Below are positions 18,890 through 28,090 of a DNA stretch of 36,778 nt, piece by piece. The position numbers and the translations under genes are program-made. The notes beneath the pieces were generated by a model that was not told the origin of the DNA, ran no database searches, and saw nothing but the letters and a program-made list of their open reading frames with translations. The stretch's first letter is position 1; every line of letters starts with the position of its first letter. Where the stretch lies: assembly GCF_029865925.1 (NCBI RefSeq), contig NZ_JARXAI010000087.1, forward strand, positions 1-36,778, given 5' to 3'. This DNA comes from Sphingorhabdus sp. (GTDB lineage: Bacteria > Pseudomonadota > Alphaproteobacteria > Sphingomonadales > Sphingomonadaceae).

Positions 18890-20842
18890 TTATTGGCAGG
18901 CCAAACACTCTTCATAATCGGTTTGCGCCGCAAGCTCGATGACCGGGGCTTCGGCGGTATTATCTGCTTCAACACCGCCGGCAAAACCAGCGCGTTGGAT
19001 CGATTTCGAACGCAGATAATATAGCGATTTTACGCCCAATTCCCATGCGCGGAAGTGCAGCATGAGAAGGTCCCATTTTTCCACATCGGCGGGAATGTAG
19101 AGGTTCAGCGACGTTGCCTGGTCGATATAAGGCGTGCGGTCAGCGGCGAGCTCAATCAACCAACGCTGGTCAATTTCAAAGCTAGTTTTGAACGTGTCCT
19201 TTTCCTCGGGTGTGAGGAAATCGAGATGCTGCACGCTTCCGCCCTTTTCAAGGATGCTGTTCCAGACATTGGTCGAATCCTTCGACTTTCCCTGAAGCAG
19301 TTTTTCCAGATACGGGTTCTTGACGATGAAGCTGCCTGACAAGGTCTTGTGCGTGTAGATATTGGCCGGGATTGGTTCAATACAAGCGCTTGTGCCGCCG
19401 CAGATGATCGAAATCGATGCCGTTGGCGCGATGGCCATCTTGCACGAGAACCGCTCCATGACGCCCATTTCTTCGGCATCGGGGCAGGCACCGCGTTCGT
19501 TGGCGAGCATCATCGATGCCTCGTCGACTTGCGCTCGGATATGCTTGAAGAACTTCATATTCCACGATTTGGCGAGCGCGCTTTCAAAACCAACGCCGCG
19601 TGACTGCAGGAAGCTGTGATAGCCCATGACGCCAAGGCCAATTGAGCGTTCACGACCCGCAGAATATTTTGCACGCGACATTTCATCAGGCGCGCGATCA
19701 ATGAAGTCCTGCAGCACATTGTCGAGCATGCGCATCACGTCTTCGATGAAGACCTTGTCGTCCTTCCACTCGTCCCATGTTTCCAGGTTGAGCGACGACA
19801 GGCAGCAAACGGCTGTCCGGTCATTACCCAAATGGTCGCGACCAGTGGGTAAGGTGATTTCCGAACACAGGTTCGAAGTCGATACTTTAAGGCCGAGATC
19901 ACGGTGATGCTTTGGCATCGCGTTGTTCACGGTGTCGCTGAAGATGATATATGGCTCGCCTGTTGCAAGACGGGTTTCGACAAGCTTCTGGAACAAGGAC
20001 CGTGCATCGACCGTGCTGCGCACTTCGCCCGTCTTTGGGCTGCGCAGGTTGAATTCTTCGCCAGCGCGCACCGCTTCCATAAACTCGTCGGAAAGCAGGA
20101 CGCCATGGTGCAGGTTCAACGCCTTACGGTTGAAGTCGCCCGATGGCTTGCGGATTTCGAGGAACTCTTCGATTTCTGGGTGGCTGACGTCGAGATAGCA
20201 TGCCGCCGAGCCGCGACGCAGCGAGCCTTGCGAAATCGCAAGTGTCAGGCTGTCCATCACGCGGACGAAAGGAATGATGCCGCTCGTCTTGCCGTTCAGG
20301 CCAACGGGCTCACCAATGCCACGGACATTGCCCCAATAGGTGCCGATGCCGCCGCCGCGCGACGCAAGCCAGACATTTTCATTCCATGTGTTGACGATGC
20401 CTTCAAGGCTGTCGTCGACCGAATTCAAATAGCAGCTGATGGGCAGGCCACGACCCGTTCCGCCGTTCGACAATACAGGCGTTGCCGGCATGAACCAAAG
20501 ACGGGAGATATAATCATACAGACGCTGCGCGTGCGCTTCGTCATCGGAATAGGCCGATGCAACGCGCGCAAACAGGTCTTGGTAGCTCTCGCCTGGCAAC
20601 AAATACCGGTCCTGCAACGTGTCCTTGCCAAACTCGGTCAGCAACGCGTCACGCGACGAATCGGTGACCACATTAAAACGGCGCGCGTCAACAGTATTGC
20701 TGGAGGCACCTTTCTTGGTTTCAGCTATCTCCGCTTTCGCCGCCTGAGCTGCCTTTTCAAGCACATCTGTCATCATTCCTGCTGTCATGTCGTCGGCCCC
20801 TTGGCCTGCGTCCCTGAAATCCATTTTAACCTGTAGCTCCAT
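18890..20842 (-). CDS. nrdA: ribonucleoside-diphosphate reductase, alpha subunit
   Basis: MPATPVLSNGGTGRGLPISCYLN, NLCSEITLPT, C-terminal YEECLACQ. Confidence 0.95.
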   Translation of the reverse strand: MELQVKMDFRDAGQGADDMTAGMMTDVLEKAAQAAKAEIAETKKGASSNTVDARRFNVVTDSSRDALLTEFGKDTLQDRYLLPGESYQDLFARVASAYSDDEAHAQRLYDYISRLWFMPATPVLSNGGTGRGLPISCYLNSVDDSLEGIVNTWNENVWLASRGGGIGTYWGNVRGIGEPVGLNGKTSGIIPFVRVMDSLTLAISQGSLRRGSAACYLDVSHPEIEEFLEIRKPSGDFNRKALNLHHGVLLSDEFMEAVRAGEEFNLRSPKTGEVRSTVDARSLFQKLVETRLATGEPYIIFSDTVNNAMPKHHRDLGLKVSTSNLCSEITLPTGRDHLGNDRTAVCCLSSLNLETWDEWKDDKVFIEDVMRMLDNVLQDFIDRAPDEMSRAKYSAGRERSIGLGVMGYHSFLQSRGVGFESALAKSWNMKFFKHIRAQVDEASMMLANERGACPDAEEMGVMERFSCKMAIAPTASISIICGGTSACIEPIPANIYTHKTLSGSFIVKNPYLEKLLQGKSKDSTNVWNSILEKGGSVQHLDFLTPEEKDTFKTSFEIDQRWLIELAADRTPYIDQATSLNLYIPADVEKWDLLMLHFRAWELGVKSLYYLRSKSIQRAGFAGGVEADNTAEAPVIELAAQTDYEECLACQ

Positions 20843-21345
20843 TCATTGCGGCAACCCCAAGCTGATTGCCGGTTACCCGGCATTCAGCGACCTGCTGTAT
20901 CTTCACGGAAACCTATGTTCCCATATTGTTCGACTCAGGGCGCGAAACTCCCTCTTAGCATTCTTTGGCCTTAGTAAGGGGGGGGGTATTTTAACTTGTC
21001 CCCAGCTTATCGACGGGAAAAAATCCCCCGCCAACAGAATTGCATCCTGCAGCTTGAAGCACAAATTGTGGTAACGCCCCTTATTGCCAACCGCTACCTA
21101 TAGTGCCTTATTCATTTTGAGACGCAAGAGGGTAAATTGAAAATTAGGACCTCAACTCGTCGCTAATGTGATTCCGTTCGTCGCAGCCAAAGACGATGTG
21201 CCGTGCAGCGACGCGCGGACCTTCTAAGTAATATTGGCTGCGCAAGATGAAAAATCGCGACAAGCAAATATTTTTCGACCAAAATGAATATAATGCGTGG
21301 CACCCCTAATCCGATGCTCCTCTGGCGCTTGCAAGGTAGGATTTG

Positions 21346-21375
21346 CGGCGCCCGATCCGGCGGCGCCCGATCTGG
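21346..21375. repeat. 15-bp perfect-phase tandem duplication (CGGCGCCCGATCYGG x2)
   Basis: Direct reading: cggcgcccgatccgg cggcgcccgatctgg, 14/15 identical. Confidence 0.85.
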
Positions 21376-21526
21376 CTGTCACATGGCCAACTGACCTGTG
21401 GTAGAAGGTAAAGCCATCAGCCATATGCGCGACGGCATAGTTCTTGGACGGTCCGTTACCGAATGGAGCTTGAATAGGTGGAGCAGCACGTTAATGACTT
21501 GGCGTATCTAGAATGCAGGGGCCAAT

Positions 21527-23050
21527 ATGACCGTAATCATCCGCAATGCAGATTTGATCGAGAGCGTCGCCGACGCGTTGCAATACATCAGTTACTTCCA
21601 CCCCATGGATTATATCCGCGCGCTGGGTGACGCTTATGAGGCCGAGCAATCGCCAGCAGCCAAAGACGCCATCGCGCAGATTCTGACCAACAGCCGAATG
21701 TGTGCCGAGGGGCATCGGCCCCTTTGCCAAGATACTGGCATCGTCAATGTCTTCGTAGAATGGGGCATGGACTGCCGTTTGGAGAATACTTCCGCTTCAT
21801 TACAGGACGTCATCGACGAAGGCGTCCGGCGGGCGTATTTGCACCCTGAGAATAAACTACGCGCCTCGGTGCTTGCTGACCCTGCCTTCACGCGCCGCAA
21901 TACCAAAGACAACACGCCATGCGTTTTGCATGTTGATCTGGTGCCCGGATCCAAGGAGTCAGTCGATGTGGCGGCCAAAGGTGGCGGCAGCGAGAATAAG
22001 TCGAAGTTCAAGATGATGAACCCTTCGGACAACATCGTCGATTGGGTGGTCGAGATGCTGCCGCAAATGGGCGCTGGCTGGTGCCCGCCCGGCATGTTGG
22101 GGATTGGCATTGGCGGCACTGCCGAACATTGCGTGTTGCTGGCAAAACAAGCGTTGATGGAGCCCATCGATATGGGGCCATTGAAGGCGCGCGGGCCGAA
22201 AAATGACATTGAGGCCATGCGCATTGAGATTTTTGACAAGGTCAATGCGCTTGGCATTGGCGCGCAAGGACTTGGCGGGCTTTCGACCATCTTGGATGTG
22301 AGGATCATGGATGCGCCCTGCCATGCCGCGGGTAAGCCAGTGGCGATGATTCCCAACTGTGCCGCCACGCGCCACGCGCATTTCACACTTGATGGCACCG
22401 GCCCTGCCTATCTTGAGGCGCCGAAATTGGACGAATGGCCTAAGGTCGATTGGACGCCGGATGCTGCCGCCATTCGGGTTGACCTTGATACGCTGTCGCC
22501 GGACGTTGTTGCCGGTTGGAAACAAGGCGACCGCCTATTGCTCAACGGCAAGATGCTAACCGGACGCGACGCAGCGCACAAACGGATCGCTGATATGCTG
22601 GTTAAGGGTGAGGAACTGCCCGTCAGCTTCAAAGGTCGGATGATCTATTATGTCGGACCCGTCGATCCGGTGGGTGAGGAAATCGTAGGGCCAGCGGGGC
22701 CAACAACCGCCACGCGCATGGACAAGTTCATGGACATGATGCTTGAGCAAGGCCTGCTCGCATGCGTCGGTAAGGCCGAGCGCGGCCCGGCAGCAACCCA
22801 AGCTATTGCCAAGCACAAAAGCGCGTATCTCATGGCAGTTGGTGGTGCAGCCTATCTCGTGGCACGTGCGATCAAAGGCAGTAAAGTGGTTGGCTTTGCC
22901 GACTTGGGCATGGAAGCGATTTACGAATTTGAAGTGCAGGACTTCCCGGTGACAGTCGCGGTCGATAGCGACGGCAACAACGTCCACCAATTGGCACCGG
23001 CCTATTGGCAAAAGCGGATCAAGGATGAAGGATTGTTAGAAGGGACCTAG
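21527..23050 (+). CDS. class I (Fe-S) fumarate hydratase
   Basis: HRPLCQDTGIVNVFVEWG; APKGGGSENKSKFKMMNP-like VAAKGGGSENKSKFKMMNPSD; GIGIGGTAEHCVLLAKQALM. Confidence 0.94.
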   Translation: MTVIIRNADLIESVADALQYISYFHPMDYIRALGDAYEAEQSPAAKDAIAQILTNSRMCAEGHRPLCQDTGIVNVFVEWGMDCRLENTSASLQDVIDEGVRRAYLHPENKLRASVLADPAFTRRNTKDNTPCVLHVDLVPGSKESVDVAAKGGGSENKSKFKMMNPSDNIVDWVVEMLPQMGAGWCPPGMLGIGIGGTAEHCVLLAKQALMEPIDMGPLKARGPKNDIEAMRIEIFDKVNALGIGAQGLGGLSTILDVRIMDAPCHAAGKPVAMIPNCAATRHAHFTLDGTGPAYLEAPKLDEWPKVDWTPDAAAIRVDLDTLSPDVVAGWKQGDRLLLNGKMLTGRDAAHKRIADMLVKGEELPVSFKGRMIYYVGPVDPVGEEIVGPAGPTTATRMDKFMDMMLEQGLLACVGKAERGPAATQAIAKHKSAYLMAVGGAAYLVARAIKGSKVVGFADLGMEAIYEFEVQDFPVTVAVDSDGNNVHQLAPAYWQKRIKDEGLLEGT

Positions 23051-23076
23051 AGGCTAAGCGTCTTAAGCGTCGCTGG

Positions 23077-24165
23077 TTGACATTGGTCTCTGCTGCGCCT
23101 GTTATCGCTAGGCATGCCAAAGGATACACCACAGCGCCAAAGTTTCCTATCCCGCCTTGGCCCCTGCCTTTGCTAGCGCTGATGGTTGGGCTTTTGCTGA
23201 TTGCCAACATCGTTAATTTGGGTGCTGACCTGGCGGCCATGGGCGCGGCGGTTGGTTTGCTGATTGGCGGCCCCTTATGGCTTTACACGCTGTTGTTCGG
23301 CGCCTTCTGCGTAATCGTTGAGGCTTGGCTGTCTTATGAGCGATATGCGTCGGTTCTTAAGTGGGCGACTTTATCGCTTTTTGCCTATGTTGCTGTTGTG
23401 ATTGTGGCGCATGTCCCTTGGGGAGAAGCACTTACCTCGCTGGTGGTTCCGCGGATCGAGTATACGGGTGCTTACGCAACCGCTGTCGTCGCGATCTTGG
23501 GCACAACCATCAGCCCTTATCTGTTTTTCTGGCAGGTCAGTCTGGAGATTGAGGAGCAGAAAAGGCATAAGGCCGAACCATTGTGCATCACGCCAAAGGA
23601 TGCAGGGCCGGAGCTGAAACGCATTCGAATCGATACGCTAACGGGTATGGCATTCAGTTCGATTGTCTCGCTGGCAATCGTCTTTGCTACCGCCGCGACG
23701 TTGCATGCCAATGGCGTGCGTGACATTTAAACGTCGGCGCAGGCAGCGGAAGCATTGCGCCCAATTGCCGGCAATTTTACCTTTGCGCTGTTTGCTCTGG
23801 GTATCATCGGCACTGGCTTGCTTGCTGTCCCAGTGCTTGCCGGATCAGCGGCTTACGCGGTGACCGAAATGTTTGGAATAGCGTCGAGCCTTGATGCAAA
23901 GCCGAGGAAGGCGCGATTGTTTTACGGAACGATCGCCGTGACGACGATGCTTGGCGTATCCTTGCAATAGGTAGGCATCGACCCCGCTCGCTCGCTTTAC
24001 TGGGCTGCGGTTGTCAACGGCGTCCTTGCCGTCATGATGATGCTTATTGTCCGCAATCCGCGCGCGATGGGGCGCCTCACATTAGGACCGCGCGCGACGA
24101 TTACCGGGTGGTTTGCAACCCTCGTGATGGCGGGCGCAACGATCATATTTTTCGCCACGCTGTAA
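23077..24165 (+). pseudogene. NRAMP-family metal transporter pseudogene (5'-truncated, two nonsense codons)
   Basis: One frame gives LLLIANIVNLGADLAAMGAAV...ISPYLFFWQVSLEIEEQ...GVRDI-stop(23728)-TSAQAAEALRPIAG...GVSLQ-stop(23968)-VGIDPARSLYWAAVVNGVLAV...FFATL-stop(24163). Confidence 0.88.
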
Positions 24166-24177
24166 GTTTGCAAACAC

Positions 24178-25296
24178 CTAGTTTTTAGGCGGTGCAGGCG
24201 ATTTCTTGCTTGGCTTCTTGGCCCCGGGCAACGAATCCATAAACTCTAGATCCGCAAGATTGATATCCGCATTGCACCTTTTGCCCCTCAGGACATCAAT
24301 CTTTGCCTGCCGCCTCTTCAGATAATATTCGCGCATCGCGGCATAAGGGTTCCCGCTTTGCTGAATGCGCGTCAGGATTTCGTCGTTCTCAACGCGGTCG
24401 TCGATGGAAGAGAGCACACCCTTGCTTGCTGATACCAATGGATTTGTAAAAGGCTTGCCTACGGCTGCCGGAAGCACCGAGAGATCAGCAATACGCCCGA
24501 ATACGTCCCGAAGGCTAGTGGACCCTATTAAAGGCAGGAATAGATATGGCCCAGGACCGACGCCATAATAGCCCAGAGTATCTGCCAGGCCGTTGGACCA
24601 GCGCGGGAGTTTGAAAGGCTTCTTCTCGGCAACGTCAAACAGTCCCGCAGCGCCGATGGTCGAGTTGATGGCAAAGCGTCCCACAGTCTCCACTGCCCTG
24701 CCGATTTTGAACTGCAATAGGAAGTTTAAGAACACGACAGGTTCGTCGAGATTGTTCAACGTGTTGTGTATCCCGTCACGGAGCGGTTCAGGCAAGCCTT
24801 TCTGATACCCATAAGCGATAGGCGCGACAACAGCTCCATCGACCGCTTGCACCGCTACAAATGACACCTCATTCACGATTGCAATCGGATCGCCACGTGG
24901 CGGACCCTGCCTTGCGGTAACGACAATAGTGTTACGGTCGATGGCCGCCGTCGCTGCGATATCAATTGCCGCCGTCGGCTTGGTGGGCGCAACGACTGTC
25001 TCGCTTGGCGTTGCCGCAGTTAGTTGCGCTTCGGTCGTTGTTGAGGGAGTTGTATTGGCGATAGCTCCCGAGCCAGTTATCGCAGTATCAACGGCGATAT
25101 TAAGGCTGGGGTCCTCAAGAGGTAGTTGAGTTGGCACGCTGACGGCTGATGCGACGCTTACCACTTCCACGGCGCTGCCTAAATCGCGCACTGGAGGACA
25201 CTGCGGCGAACCGGAAAGTATCGCAATAGCCACAATATTGGTAATGCTCAACTGCGGCCCCTCCCAATGATATCCGAAGAGCGAAGGCCTCTCCAA
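24178..25296 (-). CDS. MlaA (VacJ) family protein with long N-terminal extension
   Basis: LPEPLRDGIHNTLNNLDEPVVFLNFLLQFK...RFAINSTIGAAGLFDVA...FKLPRWSNGLADTLGYYGVGPGPYLFLPLIGSTSLRDVFGR. Confidence 0.85.
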   Translation of the reverse strand: MERPSLFGYHWEGPQLSITNIVAIAILSGSPQCPPVRDLGSAVEVVSVASAVSVPTQLPLEDPSLNIAVDTAITGSGAIANTTPSTTTEAQLTAATPSETVVAPTKPTAAIDIAATAAIDRNTIVVTARQGPPRGDPIAIVNEVSFVAVQAVDGAVVAPIAYGYQKGLPEPLRDGIHNTLNNLDEPVVFLNFLLQFKIGRAVETVGRFAINSTIGAAGLFDVAEKKPFKLPRWSNGLADTLGYYGVGPGPYLFLPLIGSTSLRDVFGRIADLSVLPAAVGKPFTNPLVSASKGVLSSIDDRVENDEILTRIQQSGNPYAAMREYYLKRRQAKIDVLRGKRCNADINLADLEFMDSLPGAKKPSKKSPAPPKN

Positions 25297-25463
25297 AGAT
25301 AAGCCGTCGTCTCAAAACCGCTACGAACGGCCTACAATATGCGGGTTACTTCGAATTAAAAGAACAATTTCTGTATGGCCTCGCGCGTCGTTTCCGATTG
25401 CAACACCATTTTGTAATTTAACGAGCATGGCGTCTGTGCGAACGCAAACCGTCTTGCACTGGG

Positions 25464-26111
25464 CTATTGCGCAGGCCCTTGCCCTTGCTGAGCCTGCATC
25501 TGCGCATCAATCTGCTGCTGGATTTCAGGAGGCAGGCCTTGTGGTGCGCCACCACCTTGTCCACCGACAGCCGCGCCTTGCTGCTTCTGCATCTCCTGCA
25601 TCTGCTTTTGCATGGCCTCGATTTCGGCGCGAGATTTGAACTCAAGCAGTTCGACATCGAAGGTCAGCTCGCTACCACCGGGAATCGCGATCTGTCCCGT
25701 CTGTGGGTTGCGCTGGTCTTCGGGGCCGTACCCAAGCTTGGCTGGGATCCAGAGGCGATATTTGCCGCCGCGCTGCATGATTTTCAGGCCTTCGGAAAAG
25801 CCAGGAACCACACCGGTGACGGGAAAGCCGGCTTGCGGGTTCTGGTCGAAGACGGTGCCGTCTTTCAACATGCCCTTGTAGCTTACTAAAACAACGTCAT
25901 TGTCGTTAGGCGTTGGGCCTTCACCGGTTTTAATGATCTTATAACGCAGGCCTGATGGCGTCGTTACGACGTCGCCGAATTCCTGCCGTACGTCGCTGGT
26001 CCCCCAATACGCAAGGCCACCACCGGCGGCGAGAACCAATGCAATCGCGGCCCAATATTTGGTGAGGGAGCCTTTTTTGATCGGCTGGATCGGAACGGCA
26101 GTGACGGTCAT
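25464..26111 (-). CDS. FKBP-type peptidyl-prolyl cis-trans isomerase
   Basis: SGLRYKIIKTGEGPTPNDNDVVLVSYKGMLKDGTVFDQN...GGKYRLWIPAKLGYG. Confidence 0.93.
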   Translation of the reverse strand: MTVTAVPIQPIKKGSLTKYWAAIALVLAAGGGLAYWGTSDVRQEFGDVVTTPSGLRYKIIKTGEGPTPNDNDVVLVSYKGMLKDGTVFDQNPQAGFPVTGVVPGFSEGLKIMQRGGKYRLWIPAKLGYGPEDQRNPQTGQIAIPGGSELTFDVELLEFKSRAEIEAMQKQMQEMQKQQGAAVGGQGGGAPQGLPPEIQQQIDAQMQAQQGQGPAQ

Positions 26112-26171
26112 ACAAAATTCCTGTTAGATAAGTAGCGTGCTGACTAGCAGAAAGCAGCAAGGATTCTAGAT

Positions 26172-26204
26172 ACAAAAAAAGCGCCGGTAAAAGGCGCCTT
26201 CCTT
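26172..26204 (-). terminator. intrinsic terminator downstream of rpsU
   Basis: Minus strand: AAGGCGCCTTTTACCGGCGCTTTTTTTGTA, GC stem followed by T-run. Confidence 0.8.
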
Positions 26205-26222
26205 GTAACAAGTCGCAGAAGC

Positions 26223-26429
26223 TTATTTCGCTCCGTCACGTTCCTGTTGCTTGCGCTCCATCTTGCGGGCACGCCGCACGGCAGCGGCCTTTTCACGCGC
26301 GCGCTTTTCCGATGGCTTTTCAAAATGACGACGCAGTTTCATTTCGCGATAGACGCCTTCCCGCTGCAACTTCTTCTTGAGTGCGCGTAGGGCTTGATCA
26401 ACATTATTGTCGCGAACCATGATTTGCAT
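26223..26429 (-). CDS. rpsU: 30S ribosomal protein S21
   Basis: [56 protein letters not shown]; start shortened from the ORF-track start. Confidence 0.95.
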   Translation of the reverse strand: MQIMVRDNNVDQALRALKKKLQREGVYREMKLRRHFEKPSEKRAREKAAAVRRARKMERKQQERDGAK

Positions 26430-26684
26430 AAAAAACTCAACTCCGCATCGAATCGGCAAAATGGCTTAAAACGGCCACTTTGAAAGGCTAAAAATGAAAA
26501 TCGCCGCTTTCACAGGCGGCGTGTTGCTGAGTCCCCTAAATAGGTCGGTCCTAAATATCAAGCGGAAACGGCGCTTTTATGGGCGCCGTTGCGGTTTATC
26601 GGCTCGTCTTGCTATCGCCTAACACTTGCCCTCGCGCAATGTTCGTTTCATAATGCAACGCAACGAATGAGTAGGAGAGAGCGG

Positions 26685-27449
26685 ATGGCCACCCAATTAA
26701 AGTCAAACAGCAAATATAGCGAAGCGGAATGGACAACGCGGCAGGAGCTTGCTGCCTGTTACCGGATATTTTCGATGTTTGGTTGGGATGAGCTGGTTTT
26801 TAACCATATTACGGTCAAGGTACCTGACGAAGATGGTGCGTTTTTGATTAATCCCTATGGCATGCATTTCGGTGAGATAACCGCATCGAGCCTTATCAAA
26901 ATCGACATTGATGGTAACAAGATTGACACGGATAACCCATGGCACGTGAACAAGGCGGGCTTTGTTCAGCATAGCCTATTCCACCGGACTTTGCCCGACG
27001 CGCATGCGATCATCCACACCCATACCACCGCGACTGTGGCTGTGTGCAGCCTTGAAGGCGGATTGCAGCCCGTGAATTTCTACGCCTGCAACTTCATGGG
27101 GCAATTGGCTTATCATGATTTTGAAGGCGTTACAGTGCGTGAGGAAGAAGGGGTGCGCCTTGTTGAAAATCTGGGCGACAAGCGGATATTGATGCTGCGC
27201 AACCATGGCCCTGTCGTCATGGGCAAGACGCTGCCTGATGCATTTATAAAATATTGGGCGCTGCAAAGGGCTTGCGAGCATCAGATGGCGACCCTGCAAA
27301 TGGGCAAACCGATAACGGTGTCGCCTGAAGTTATCGCCGTGCACCAGCGCGATTTGTACATGGCCTCACCTCCAGGTGGGTCGGGGCGCGTTGAATTTGA
27401 CGCTATGGTCCGCAAGGCTGACCAGATCGACAAAAGCTGGCGGGATTAA
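26685..27449 (+). CDS. class II aldolase/adducin family protein
   Basis: ELAACYRIFSMFGWDELVFNHITVKVP...HSLFHRTLPDAHAIIHTHTTATVAV...LMLRNHGPVVMGKTLPDAF; ATG after GGAGAGAG. Confidence 0.9.
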   Translation: MATQLKSNSKYSEAEWTTRQELAACYRIFSMFGWDELVFNHITVKVPDEDGAFLINPYGMHFGEITASSLIKIDIDGNKIDTDNPWHVNKAGFVQHSLFHRTLPDAHAIIHTHTTATVAVCSLEGGLQPVNFYACNFMGQLAYHDFEGVTVREEEGVRLVENLGDKRILMLRNHGPVVMGKTLPDAFIKYWALQRACEHQMATLQMGKPITVSPEVIAVHQRDLYMASPPGGSGRVEFDAMVRKADQIDKSWRD

Positions 27450-27499
27450 TTCTGGCCTGAAACATTACCTGTTCGCAGGGAACTTTGGCGATAACGACA

Positions 27500-27535
27500 T
27501 TCCCCTCCCGCTTGCGGGAGAGGTTAGGGGCGGGT
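27500..27535. repeat. short palindromic intergenic repeat CTCCCGCTTGCGGGAG plus flanking AGGTTAGGGGCGGG
   Basis: Perfect hairpin at 27505-27520; sequence type commonly seen dispersed in alphaproteobacterial genomes. Confidence 0.55.
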
Positions 27536-27546
27536 AACGGCAGACC

Positions 27547-28086
27547 ATGACCAAATTCACCGTCAACGACCGTCCCGTTCAGTACAAAATGGACCCGCAA
27601 ACGCCCTTGTTATGGGCGTTGCGTGATGCGTCTAACCTGACGGGCACCAAATATGGCTGCGGTACCGGCGATTGCGGTGCGTGTATGGTCGAAATCGACG
27701 GAGAAGCGATCCGCTCTTGCCTTGTAACTATAGCCGAGGCTGAAGGGCGCTTCGTCACCACGATTGAGGGCCTCAGCCGCGACCGAAGCCACCCTTTGCA
27801 ACAGGCGTTTGTCGCAAGCAACGTCCCGCAATGCGGCTTCTGCATTCCTGGCGTCATCATGGCTGCATCGGTGCTGCTGAAGAAAAGCACCAACCCGACC
27901 GATGCCGAGATTGATGCAGCGATCACCAATTTATGCCGATGCGGCATTTACCCGCGTTTGCGCGATGCGATTAAACGCGCTGGCCGCGTGATGCGCGGCG
28001 AAGAGCGCATCGCTGCTGCGCCGCCGCCGGGCATAACACCGGAAGACGCGGCACGCGCTGTGCCGGCTTTAAAGGTGACGGAGTAA
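27547..28086 (+). CDS. (2Fe-2S)-binding small subunit of a xanthine-oxidase-type dehydrogenase (isoquinoline 1-oxidoreductase alpha-like)
   Basis: TKYGCGTGDCGACMVEIDGEAIRSC and QCGFCIPGVIMAA...NLCRCGIYPRLRDAI, both 2Fe-2S motifs. Confidence 0.9.
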   Translation: MTKFTVNDRPVQYKMDPQTPLLWALRDASNLTGTKYGCGTGDCGACMVEIDGEAIRSCLVTIAEAEGRFVTTIEGLSRDRSHPLQQAFVASNVPQCGFCIPGVIMAASVLLKKSTNPTDAEIDAAITNLCRCGIYPRLRDAIKRAGRVMRGEERIAAAPPPGITPEDAARAVPALKVTE

Positions 28087-28090
28087 GGGA

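Noticed and set aside
19904-20836. 310-aa plus-strand ORF opposite nrdA (also 17806-18567 opposite nrdB)
   Set aside because: Fully antisense to the RNR genes, with no recognisable domain.
21001-21025. DnaA box (cTTATCGACg) upstream of nrdA
   Set aside because: Too many differences from TTATCCACA to call by eye.
21634-22525. Minus-strand ORFs opposite the fumarase gene
   Set aside because: Shadow ORFs of a confident CDS.
23728-23970. Programmed stop-codon read-through in the NRAMP ORF
   Set aside because: Two different stops (TAA and TAG) plus loss of the N-terminal region fit pseudogenisation better.
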